A stretch of DNA of 64,000 nucleotides, from the NCBI GenBank assembly GCA_963838095.1, contig CAWIPO010000006.1, positions 434,001 to 498,000 on the forward strand, read 5' to 3'. A program made the position numbers and the translations under genes. This stretch comes from CAWCGU01 sp963838095 (GTDB lineage Bacteria; Actinomycetota; Thermoleophilia; Solirubrobacterales; 70-9). The notes below the pieces were generated by a model that saw only the letters and a list, made by a program, of their open reading frames with translations, did not search any database and was not told where the DNA came from. Below, in pieces: positions 35,383-43,264 of this stretch (position 1 is the stretch's first letter; each line of letters opens with the position of its first letter).

Positions 35383-35775
35383 ATGAAGCCACGCAAGTCA
35401 AATACGGCCCGGAAGCCGCCTGTGCCATCGGATAACCACGCCGACATCGAGGATTGGATCCGGCGCGTGATGCCGGATCTGCATCCCATCGTCAGGTGGC
35501 TGGACGAATTGATCTGCGAGAAAATCCCCGGGCTTCAATACGCCGTCAAGTGGAAGAAGGCGTACTACGGGTCGCCAGAACTCGGGTGGATTATCGAGAT
35601 GGTCGCCTACGACGTCTCCGTGAATGTCGTCTTCTTCGGCGGCGCGGAGTTCGACCCTCCGCCGCCGCTTGGAACCAACGGACGCTACGTCAAGGTAAAG
35701 ACCCTGGAGGAGGCGCAGCGACCGGAGGTGCATAAGTGGATCGAGCAAGCGGGGCGCGTGCCGGGTTGGAGATGA
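35383..35775 (+). CDS. DUF1801 (YdhG-like) protein
   Basis: 130 aa. Matches the DUF1801/YdhG fold: IEDWIRRVMPDLHPIVRWLDELI, LQYAVKWKKAYYGSPELGWIIEM, VNVVFFGGAEFDPPPPLG and VKTLEEAQRPEVHKWIEQA. These small proteins resemble iron-chaperone-like folds, but no biochemical role is established. The downstream 248 bp (35776-36023) contain no gene I can support. Confidence 0.87.
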   Translation: MKPRKSNTARKPPVPSDNHADIEDWIRRVMPDLHPIVRWLDELICEKIPGLQYAVKWKKAYYGSPELGWIIEMVAYDVSVNVVFFGGAEFDPPPPLGTNGRYVKVKTLEEAQRPEVHKWIEQAGRVPGWR

Positions 35776-36023
35776 GGTCCTCCATAAGGGATTCGAGGCC
35801 GGGAGCACGGTGCTCGAGGCTGATCACCGGTGGCTAGCCGCAGCTCCTTTCCGACCTGAAGACGCTCATGGAGACCAGGCCTTGCGCGAGAACCAGAAGC
35901 CAACTCCCGTGCCTAACGGAAGCAAGCGACCAAATGGAGTTAGCGGGACAACTGTCGAACCCTCGGTTCGTGCGGCGGCTCGCCTCCCTGACCGGGAGCT
36001 GAGCGCCTGTTCCTGGTGGTCCT

Positions 36024-36417
<394 letters not shown>

Positions 36418-36438
36418 ACCAAGCAACCAACCAGGGGA

Positions 36439-36511
36439 TGGAGCTAGCCGGACTCGAACCGGCGACCTCCTGATTGCGAACCAGGCGCTCTTCCAACTGA
36501 GCTATAGCCCC
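36439..36511 (-). tRNA. tRNA-Ala (anticodon CGC)
   Basis: 73-nt cloverleaf: acceptor GGGGCTA/TAGCTCC with discriminator A, D-arm AGCTCAGTTGGAAGAGC, anticodon stem CCTGG/TCAGG with loop TTCGCAA (anticodon CGC), T-arm GCCGGTTCGAGTCCGGC. The 3' CCA is not encoded. The 3' end faces the decayed reductase gene. Confidence 0.95.
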
Positions 36512-36588
36512 TGTAAGGCGCTCCTCGCGGGCGCGGTTGTGCGCATGCGAGGTGCCCGGGCGCAAGGATAGTCCTCCTTCTGCCGATC

Positions 36589-36594
36589 TAAGCT
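36589..36594 (+). promoter_or_regulatory. Likely -10 box (TAAGCT), leaderless start
   Basis: TAAGCT ends 6 nt before the GTG of the GGDEF gene at 36601. Confidence 0.45.
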
Positions 36595-36600
36595 CATACC

Positions 36601-38400
36601 GTGAGCTTTCGAGGACGGCTCACCCTCTTCTTCCTCCTGATCGTCGTCGTGCCGATGATCGGCGTCGCCGTGCTCGTGCTCGAGGTGAGCGCGGATTCCG
36701 AAACCGGCAAGGCCGATGCGCGCCTCTCGGCCAGCCTCGACACCGCTGTGGGCGTCTATGACACGCAGCTCGAGGACGCCCTGAGGCCGCTGCGCGAGAT
36801 CGCCTCCGATCCGCGCTTGACCTCCGCCCTGCAAGCGGGTGGGGAACCGAGCCCGGAGTTGACGCGTGAGCTGTTCGGCTCAACCGACCTCGAATCGCTG
36901 GTGATCCGGGTCGACGGGGGACGCGAGCTTGCGAGTCTCGGACCCGATCGAGGGTTCGCCCTGGCCGAGGTCCAGATCGAAGGCGCCGAGGGCAGGATCG
37001 GTTCCGTCGTCGGGACGGTGACCAATCCGACCTCCTACATCGCGGAGGTGCGGAAGCTGACCGGCCGGGAGGCGATCGTCAGCGTCGAGGGCGAAACGGC
37101 GACCACGATCCCGATCGGCGACGTTCCGCTTCCGGCGGCGGACAGCGCGGAAACGATCGAGATCGACGGCAACGAGCAACGCGCCGCGAGCGTGCTCCTG
37201 CGCGGCGGTGTGGGTGCCGATCCCACACTGACCCTGATCGGGCCGCTGGAGGAGAGCGGCCTGGCCGGCGCCCGTCCCGTGGTGGTTGGCGTGCTGGCGG
37301 TGTTCTTCTTCATCGCCCTCGCGTTCATCGCGATGCTGTTGCGGGCGCTGCATGGCCAGACAACGGCGATGCTGGGCGCAGCGCGGCGGATCGGAGAGGG
37401 CGACTTCAGCCGCGAGGTCCCGGTCGAGGGCGACGACGAGATGGCCGGGCTTGCGCGCGAGTTCAACAAGATGAGCGGCCGGCTCTCGGAGCAGATGGAC
37501 GAGCTCCGTCGCCAGCGGGTCGAGCTCGAGGAATCCGTGCGCCGGATCGGGGACGCGTTCGCTTCCGGGCTCGATCGAGCGGCGGTCCTGGAGATCGTCG
37601 CGGAGACGGCGATCTCCGCGTGCGCAGCCGAGTACGCCAGGATCACGCTCCCCCGACACGAGCCGATCGAGGCTGGAACGCGGCCGCACGGGGACGCAGT
37701 CGAGGCGAAGGAGAGCGCCGGGCTGGCGACGATCACGATCGCGCGAGCCGGGTGGCCGTTCAGCAACGAGGAGCTCGAGGTGCTTCGCTACCTCGCGGCC
37801 CAGGCCTCGGCGTCGATCGAGAACATCACCCTTCACGAGCAGGTCTCCGAGCAGGCGATCACCGATGAGCTGACCGGGCTGTCCAACAACCGCGCGCTGC
37901 GGCGCTGGTTGGACAACGAATGCGAGCGAGCCGAGCGCTTCGGGCACTCGCTTTCGCTGCTGATGCTCGACCTCGATGACTTCAAGGCGATCAACGACAC
38001 CTATGGCCACCTTCAGGGAGACGAGGTGTTGCGGACGCTTGGGCGGATCCTGAGGCGGGAGTCGCGCGGTATCGACGAGCCGGCGCGCTACGGCGGCGAG
38101 GAGTTCGCCGTCGGGTTGCCGGAGACGGACACCGAGGGGGCGGTGGACGTCGCGGAACGGATCCGGGCGCGGATCGCGGGGCATCCGGTCCCTCTGCTCG
38201 AGGGCGAAGGCTCGATCGTGATCACCACGAGCATCGGCGTCGCCACCCTTCCCGCCAGCGCCGCCGATGCCCGAAGTCTGTTCTCGGCTGCGGACGAGGC
38301 TCTCTACCGAGCGAAGCGGGCCGGAAAGGATCGCGTCGAAACCGCATCGGAATCGCCGGGCGCCGCGGCGCAGGGTCCAGCCGGCACGCGGCGAACCTAG
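36601..38400 (+). CDS. Membrane diguanylate cyclase (sensor-HAMP-GAF-like-GGDEF)
   Basis: 599 aa. TM1 at ~8-29, an extracytoplasmic sensor domain (~30-225, Cache-like), TM2 at ~227-248, HAMP (~249-300, ARRIGEGDFSREVPVEG), a short coiled/GAF-like part (~305-415) and a C-terminal GGDEF domain (~420-590). The active-site motif is GGEEF (498-502), with DLDDFKAIND upstream for metal. An inhibitory I-site RGID (489-492) sits exactly five residues before it, so product inhibition by c-di-GMP is expected. Makes cyclic di-GMP in response to an external signal. No effector gene is nearby. Confidence 0.94.
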   Translation: MSFRGRLTLFFLLIVVVPMIGVAVLVLEVSADSETGKADARLSASLDTAVGVYDTQLEDALRPLREIASDPRLTSALQAGGEPSPELTRELFGSTDLESLVIRVDGGRELASLGPDRGFALAEVQIEGAEGRIGSVVGTVTNPTSYIAEVRKLTGREAIVSVEGETATTIPIGDVPLPAADSAETIEIDGNEQRAASVLLRGGVGADPTLTLIGPLEESGLAGARPVVVGVLAVFFFIALAFIAMLLRALHGQTTAMLGAARRIGEGDFSREVPVEGDDEMAGLAREFNKMSGRLSEQMDELRRQRVELEESVRRIGDAFASGLDRAAVLEIVAETAISACAAEYARITLPRHEPIEAGTRPHGDAVEAKESAGLATITIARAGWPFSNEELEVLRYLAAQASASIENITLHEQVSEQAITDELTGLSNNRALRRWLDNECERAERFGHSLSLLMLDLDDFKAINDTYGHLQGDEVLRTLGRILRRESRGIDEPARYGGEEFAVGLPETDTEGAVDVAERIRARIAGHPVPLLEGEGSIVITTSIGVATLPASAADARSLFSAADEALYRAKRAGKDRVETASESPGAAAQGPAGTRRT

Positions 38401-38504
38401 GGTCCTGAAGCTGGCACAGGCGTGCCCGAGGCGACGCCGCCAGGCACACGGAATGCGAGTTTGCAAGCCTTAGCGCCACAGAGGCGTAGCCTGACTGCGG
38501 TCCC

Positions 38505-39311
38505 ATGGGAGTACTCGACGACGCAATCCGCGAGCACCTCGAGCTGAAGCGCCAGCACGGCGCCCGCGATTCCGAGATCAAGGAGCTCGAGGACCAAGCA
38601 TTCGGTCCGCCCAGCCGGCCCGGTGAGCCGGACTTTCCTGAGTCCCCCCAGGACGCGGGCGACTCAAATGGGGAGCCCGCCGTGCCCGCCGCGGGGACGG
38701 CCGTGGCGGGGCAATCGGACGCTCCTCCCGAGACTGTGCGCCAAGACACCCAGCCGTTCGACGCCGCCGCCGCCGCCGGAGCGCCTCCTGGCGACGCCGA
38801 AGCGCCCGTCGAGCCTGAGCTGGAGGAGGAGAGAGGCGGAGGCTTTTTCGACCAGGAGAAGGAGGAGGGCCCGGAAGCGAGGGAAGCCGAGCTTGCCGTC
38901 GTGGAAGAGGAGGGGGCGATGGAGGAGGAAGACCGCCCGGGTGCGATGGAGGAGGATCTGGGAGTCGAGGACCTCGACCTGGGGCTGGACGAGGATTCAG
39001 GCGAGCTCCCGGGTCAACCCGAGCCGAAGCCCGAACCGCCCGCCGTTGAAGATGCCGCCCCCGCTGAAGTCGAGCGGGCGCCGCTCCCGCAGACCGAGGA
39101 GCAACTGCTTCCACCCGAGGATCCGCTCGAGGAGGAGGAGCTGGAGTTGTCGCTGGAGCCCGAGGAGGGAGACGACGAAGCGGGAGCGGAGAGCGGGGAG
39201 GACGTGCTCGAGGAAACGCCCGAGTTCCTGCGCGAATCCCCGGATGATGAAGAGCTGTGGTTCGAGCAGGGCGCTCCCCAGGACTTCGACTTCGAGGACG
39301 AGAAGGAGTAG
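38505..39311 (+). CDS. Very acidic, low-complexity protein
   Basis: 268 aa. Only the N-terminus (MGVLDDAIREHLELKRQHG, predicted amphipathic helix, then a second short helix EIKELEDQAFG) looks ordered; the rest is Glu/Asp/Pro/Ala-rich with runs such as LEEEELELSLEPEEGDD. Strongly acidic and probably disordered. The frame is real: a continuous 268-codon frame with Glu-codon usage like the neighbours. I do not recognise a function; the N-terminal helix could dock it to a partner. Confidence 0.75.
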   Translation: MGVLDDAIREHLELKRQHGARDSEIKELEDQAFGPPSRPGEPDFPESPQDAGDSNGEPAVPAAGTAVAGQSDAPPETVRQDTQPFDAAAAAGAPPGDAEAPVEPELEEERGGGFFDQEKEEGPEAREAELAVVEEEGAMEEEDRPGAMEEDLGVEDLDLGLDEDSGELPGQPEPKPEPPAVEDAAPAEVERAPLPQTEEQLLPPEDPLEEEELELSLEPEEGDDEAGAESGEDVLEETPEFLRESPDDEELWFEQGAPQDFDFEDEKE

Positions 39312-39338
39312 CCGGCTCCCCGCTCAGCAAATCCGCTC

Positions 39339-39344
39339 TAGGAT
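39339..39344 (+). promoter_or_regulatory. Likely -10 box (TAGGAT), leaderless start
   Basis: TAGGAT ends 8 nt before the GTG at 39353; it decides the start against a longer in-frame ORF overlapping the acidic-protein gene. Confidence 0.45.
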
Positions 39345-39352
39345 TTGCGCCG

Positions 39353-39760
39353 GTGGCCCAGGAGTTGATTCCGACCGTTCGGCGGGTCTACGACGCAATG
39401 GCGCGCTGGGACGTTGAGGCGCTGTCGAACAGCGTCACGCACGACTTCGAGCTCAACCTTCCCGAGAGTGTTCCCTTTGGCGGGACCCGTCACGGTCACG
39501 ACGGCGTCGAAGCCTTCGCATCCGTGTTTCGCGACTACGTCGAAGGTCCCTGGGCCGAGCCCGACGACTTCCTTGACGCCGGCGACGCGCTCATCGTCCT
39601 CGGGCGTCTGCGCGGCACCGGCAAGCACACCGGACAGGCGTTCGAGGTGCCGTTCGTGCATGTGTGGACGTTCAGCGCGGGCGCCCCTTCCCGCTGCCGC
39701 GCTTACTACGACACGGCGCCGATCACGGCGGCGATCGAGTCGGCAGACACGCCTGCCTAG
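39353..39760 (+). CDS. SnoaL/NTF2-like protein
   Basis: 135 aa. NTF2-like pattern: LIPTVRRVYDAMARWDVEAL, FGGTRHGHDGVEAFASVFRDYV, DALIVLGRLRGTGKHTG and PFVHVWTFSAGAPSRCRAYYD. Role unknown. GTG 39353 is chosen since the family fold starts there and a TAGGAT box precedes it by 8 nt. Its TAG overlaps the stop of the convergent gdh gene in CTAG (39757-39760). Confidence 0.87.
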   Translation: MAQELIPTVRRVYDAMARWDVEALSNSVTHDFELNLPESVPFGGTRHGHDGVEAFASVFRDYVEGPWAEPDDFLDAGDALIVLGRLRGTGKHTGQAFEVPFVHVWTFSAGAPSRCRAYYDTAPITAAIESADTPA

Positions 39761-41121
39761 ATGTAGCCGCGGGTCCTGGCTGCGTCGACCACGCGCTCGA
39801 TTCCGACGAGGTAGGCGGCCAGACGGAGCGAAAGGCCCTCCTCCTTGGCGCGTGAGTTGACCACGCGGAAGGCTTTGCGCATCGTTGTCCCGAGCTTGTC
39901 GTTGACCTCTCGCTCCTCCCAGTGGAAGTGCTGGAGGTTCTGCACCCACTCGAAGTAGGAGCAGACGACGCCGCCGGCGTTCGCCATCACGTCGGGGATG
40001 ATGTACACGCCCTTGTCCTGAAGGATTTCGTCGGCGGCCGGTGTGGTCGGGCTGTTGGCTCCCTCGACGATCATCCGGCACTGCATCCGGTCGGCGTTTC
40101 CCTGATGGATCATGCCGCCGAGTGCGGCCGGGATGAAGACGTCGCAGGGCACCTCGAGCAGCTCGTCGGGGGTGATCACCTCGACGCCCTCGCCGGCGAA
40201 CTCGGTCAGCCTGCCGCCGTCATCGAAGATGTGCGTGGTGAGCGCGTCGGGGTCGATCCCAGCATCGCCTCGGATTGCGCCGCTGGCGTCGGAGGCGCCG
40301 ACCATGCGACAGCCGAGCTGCTTCATGATCCGCGCGGCCCAGGAGCCGACGTTTCCGTAGCCCTGGACGACGAAGCTGGTCTCCGCCGGTGTCATCCCCT
40401 GCTGCGGGGCGGCTTCGCGGAACATGTAGACACAGCCGCGCCCTGTTGCGGCCTCGCGCCCCTCCGAGCCGCCGAGCGAGATCGGTTTGCCGGTGCAGAT
40501 CGCCGGGGTGTGGCCGTGGAGCTTGCCGTACTCGTCCATCATCCAGGCCATCGTCTGGGCGTTGGTGTTGACGTCGGGGGCGGGGATGTCGCGGGTGGGG
40601 CCGAGCACCTTTTCGATCTTGTCGAGGAACGAGCGCGTGATCTTCTGGAGCTCGCTGCGCTCGAGATCGCCGGCGGGGCAGTTGACTCCGCCCTTGGCGC
40701 CGCCGAACGGGACGTCGGCGACGGCGGTCTTCCAGGTCATCAGCGATGCAAGCGCGCGGACCTCGTCGATATCCACCTCGGGGTGGAACCGGACGCCGCC
40801 CTTGTAGGGGCCGCGGGCCCCGTTGTGCTGGATCCGGTAGCCGGAGAAGACGTGGATCTTGCCGTCCGAGAGCTTGACTGGAATCTGGACGGTGACCTCG
40901 CGGTAGGGCTCCCAGAAGACGACCCTGAGGTCGTCGGGCAGCTTCAGCAGATCGGCGGCGTGATCGAAGTAGTGACGGACGATGTCGAGGTTCGACACCT
41001 CGGCGCGTTGCCCCGGCGGCGGCGCGCCTGCGGCCGCGGCATCGAGCTTCGCCTGTTCGGTTGCCTGGGGGCCCATGTCGAGTGGCTTGGCTGCGGCGTC
41101 AGCTGTCTCCGTGTCCGCCAT
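39757..41121 (-). CDS. gdhA: Glutamate dehydrogenase (Glu/Leu/Phe/Val dehydrogenase family)
   Basis: 454 aa, the usual length of hexameric GDH. It interconverts glutamate and 2-oxoglutarate plus ammonia with NAD(P). Seen: YRIQHNGARGPYKGGVRFHP, the active-site PFGGAKGGV with catalytic Lys, DIPAPDVNTNAQTMAWMMDEY, the Rossmann VVQGYGNVGSWAA, and PAALGGMI / VEGANSPTTPAAD. MADTETAD at 41121 is preferred over an upstream in-frame ATG because AAAGGGGAG precedes it. Single gene, facing tRNA-Ala. Confidence 0.95.
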   Translation of the reverse strand: MADTETADAAAKPLDMGPQATEQAKLDAAAAGAPPPGQRAEVSNLDIVRHYFDHAADLLKLPDDLRVVFWEPYREVTVQIPVKLSDGKIHVFSGYRIQHNGARGPYKGGVRFHPEVDIDEVRALASLMTWKTAVADVPFGGAKGGVNCPAGDLERSELQKITRSFLDKIEKVLGPTRDIPAPDVNTNAQTMAWMMDEYGKLHGHTPAICTGKPISLGGSEGREAATGRGCVYMFREAAPQQGMTPAETSFVVQGYGNVGSWAARIMKQLGCRMVGASDASGAIRGDAGIDPDALTTHIFDDGGRLTEFAGEGVEVITPDELLEVPCDVFIPAALGGMIHQGNADRMQCRMIVEGANSPTTPAADEILQDKGVYIIPDVMANAGGVVCSYFEWVQNLQHFHWEEREVNDKLGTTMRKAFRVVNSRAKEEGLSLRLAAYLVGIERVVDAARTRGYI

Positions 41122-41224
41122 ATCTCCCCTTTGTCCGCGGACCATCCATCCTCGCACAATGGGGCCAGAACCATGCACCCGCGGCGCGTGCAGGACCGCA
41201 ACGGCGACCTACAATCTGTCCCAC

Positions 41225-41297
41225 GGGGCCATAGCTCAGTTGGAAGAGCGTTCGGTTTGCATCCGAGAGGTCGCGGGTTCGAGTCCCGCTGGCTCCA
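41225..41297 (+). tRNA. tRNA-Ala (anticodon TGC)
   Basis: 73-nt cloverleaf: acceptor GGGGCCA/TGGCTCC plus A, D-arm AGCTCAGTTGGAAGAGC, anticodon arm with loop TTTGCAT (anticodon TGC), T-arm GCGGGTTCGAGTCCCGC. No encoded CCA. The 3' side faces a decayed endonuclease gene and, further on, a RibD-C-family gene. Confidence 0.95.
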
Positions 41298-41329
41298 TGG
41301 TTGGTAGTGGCACTTGGGTTGGCGGACCA

Positions 41330-41623
41330 GGGACCAGGTAATCCTCAGCATTTCTGATCCCTTCCCTTTGCCTGTTCAATGCCGGAACCAAGCGCAGATG
41401 GAATATCGCGCGGCCAGTCGCGAACTTCGCCGACGGGATGTAGTAGCAGCGGTCGGTTGTCCGGTCGTACTTGTACGCGCTCGATCCGGTCATCCTCGCG
41501 AACGAGCACAAGGTCGAAATTGCAGTCCTCGCCAAACGGAATCGCGACGCTGTACCCGTGCTCGAGGAGGTCGCAGGCGACCTTTAGTTCAGCGAGGTCT
41601 CCCTTCTGTTTCGTCGTCGCCAT
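41330..41623 (-). pseudogene. Remnant of a PD-(D/E)XK endonuclease
   Basis: N-terminal half MATTKQKGDLAELKVACDLL ... VAIPFGEDCNFDLVLVREDDRIERVQV carries the D ... (E/Q)xK-type core up to Q-V, but the next codons jump frame to YDRTTDRCYYIPSAKFATG ... LNRQREGIRNAEDYL. The expected ~35 residues in between (K of the catalytic motif and the following strands) are deleted and the frame is broken near 41460. It resembles the intron/tRNA-associated endonucleases of the I-Ssp6803I type. The 3' end abuts tRNA-Ala(TGC). Confidence 0.7.
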
Positions 41624-41751
41624 CGGCAACGCCGAAGCTAGCCGGCTTCCTGTCACGTGTCAGCACGCAAATGTGTCGACACTGAAACAAATCGCGGGAA
41701 GGATGGGCTCTTGCCGTTCGAGCCAACCGCAGCCGACGCAAGTCGTTAGAG

Positions 41752-42324
41752 CTAGACGTTGCCCACCGGCTCGTAGACGAGGATCGTGACGCCGTCGCCG
41801 ACTGTCTTCGAGTTCGTCAGCTGCAGCGGCTTCTTGTCGCTCGTTTCGCCGAAGATGCGCTTGCCGGAACCGAGGACGACCGGGAAGACCATCAAGCGCA
41901 ACTCGTCGACTAGGTCGTTCTCGAGCAGCGCCTGCGCGAGCTGGACGCTGCCGTGGACGACGATGTTCCCGTCCTGCTCTTGCCTCAGCTTCGACACCTC
42001 CTCCACGACGTCGCCACTCAGCACCGTCGAGTTGCTCCACTCGGGGTCCTCGAGCGTCGATGAAACGACGTACTTCGGCATCGAGTTGAACTTGTCCGCG
42101 AATTCCCCTTCCCTTTCCGGCCACGCGGCGGCAAACCCCTCGTAGGTCACCCGTCCCAGCAGCAGCGCCGCGGAGTCGAGGAGCTCGTCCAGCTTGAACT
42201 GGTCGCCCTCGTCTCCCCTGCTGATCTCGAAGCTCCAGCCTCCGTGCTTGAAGTCTTCGGAGCCGCCTGGATCCTCGACGACTCCGTCGAGCGACATGAA
42301 CTCGGTGACGACGATCCTTCCCAT
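41752..42324 (-). CDS. Dihydrofolate-reductase-family protein (RibD C-terminal domain)
   Basis: 190 aa. Family features: MGRIVVTEFMSLDGVVEDPGG at the N-terminus, LLLGRVTYEGFAAAWP, KYVVSSTLEDPEW, IVVHGSVQLAQALLENDLVDEL and VFPVVLGSGKRIFGE. It uses NADPH to reduce an unknown pterin- or flavin-related substrate. A Shine-Dalgarno AGAGAGG precedes the ATG. Located just beyond the endonuclease relic next to tRNA-Ala. Confidence 0.92.
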   Translation of the reverse strand: MGRIVVTEFMSLDGVVEDPGGSEDFKHGGWSFEISRGDEGDQFKLDELLDSAALLLGRVTYEGFAAAWPEREGEFADKFNSMPKYVVSSTLEDPEWSNSTVLSGDVVEEVSKLRQEQDGNIVVHGSVQLAQALLENDLVDELRLMVFPVVLGSGKRIFGETSDKKPLQLTNSKTVGDGVTILVYEPVGNV

Positions 42325-42386
42325 CTCTTACCTCTCTCTAGTTCGGTTGCGATTCGGATACCCGGGCTCTTCAAGCATCGCGCAAT

Positions 42387-42392
42387 TACGAT
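42387..42392 (+). promoter_or_regulatory. Likely -10 box (TACGAT), leaderless start
   Basis: TACGAT ends 8 nt before the ATG at 42401; it supports that start over the longer open frame. Confidence 0.35.
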
Positions 42393-42400
42393 CCCGGTCA

Positions 42401-43264
42401 ATGCACGCTGAGGAATGGTCCCGCACGTCAGCAGCCGATGGCCAGGTGTTCGTCTACCGCGAGCGCGGCGAGGGGCCGCTCGTGCTGCTGCTGCACGGCT
42501 TCCCGGACACACCGCACGGCTGGGAGCCGACAGCCGCCGCGCTGGCCGAGGCCGGCTACCGCACCGTCACGCCGTGGCTGCGGGGCTATCACCCGGACAC
42601 CATCGTCGACGGTCGCGGATATGACCCGGTCGCGGTCGCCGCTGACCCGATCGCGCTCCTTGACGCACTCGGCGAGGGCTCCGCCGTTCTCGTCGGGCAT
42701 GACTGGGGAGCGGCCATCTGCTATTGGACGGCCAACCTGCACGCCGAGCGACTGCGGGCGATCGTCCCGATCGCGATACCTCATCCGAGCACGCTCCCCC
42801 AAACGCCTCGCCTGGCCTGGGAGGGTCGCCACTTCTTCCATCACAAGATGCCGTGGGCGGAGCGCTCGCTCCGCAGGGCGGACTTCAAGGGATTCGACAA
42901 GCTGTATCGCCGCTGGGCACCCGACTGGACGGGCCCCAAGCGCGACGAGTGCCTTGCGAACGCAAAGAGATGCTTCGCCGACCAACGCTGCCTGAGCGCG
43001 GCCCTCGGCTACTACCGCGCGCTCCCGCTGCGCAACCCACCCACCGCCGTTGCCCGTGCTCCTTCGATCACCGCCCTCGTAGTCGGCGGCACAACCGACA
43101 TACCCGGGGAGCCATATCTTGAGACCGCCGCCCTGCTGGGCCCCGGCACGGAAGTGTCGATCGTCGAGGGCGCCGGCCATTGGCCCCACCGCGAGGGCGA
43201 GGAGCAGTTCCACGCGGCGCTGCTCGCGTTCCTGCGCCGACTCGATTCAGAGACGGGCGCCTAG
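42401..43264 (+). CDS. Epoxide-hydrolase-like alpha/beta hydrolase
   Basis: 287 aa. The nucleophile elbow is VGHDWGAAIC, with an Asp in H-D-W-G, as in epoxide hydrolases and haloalkane dehalogenases rather than Ser hydrolases. Also seen: LVLLLHGFPDTPHGWEP (oxyanion region) and GAGHWPHREGEEQF (catalytic His). Substrate not assignable. It converges on the acyl-CoA dehydrogenase gene, with stop codons sharing CTAG (43261-43264). Confidence 0.92.
   Translation: MHAEEWSRTSAADGQVFVYRERGEGPLVLLLHGFPDTPHGWEPTAAALAEAGYRTVTPWLRGYHPDTIVDGRGYDPVAVAADPIALLDALGEGSAVLVGHDWGAAICYWTANLHAERLRAIVPIAIPHPSTLPQTPRLAWEGRHFFHHKMPWAERSLRRADFKGFDKLYRRWAPDWTGPKRDECLANAKRCFADQRCLSAALGYYRALPLRNPPTAVARAPSITALVVGGTTDIPGEPYLETAALLGPGTEVSIVEGAGHWPHREGEEQFHAALLAFLRRLDSETGA

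Noticed and set aside
35776..36023. Short frames in the gap before the decayed reductase
   Set aside because: Frames up to ~75 codons exist but none has protein-like composition, a supported start or family features.
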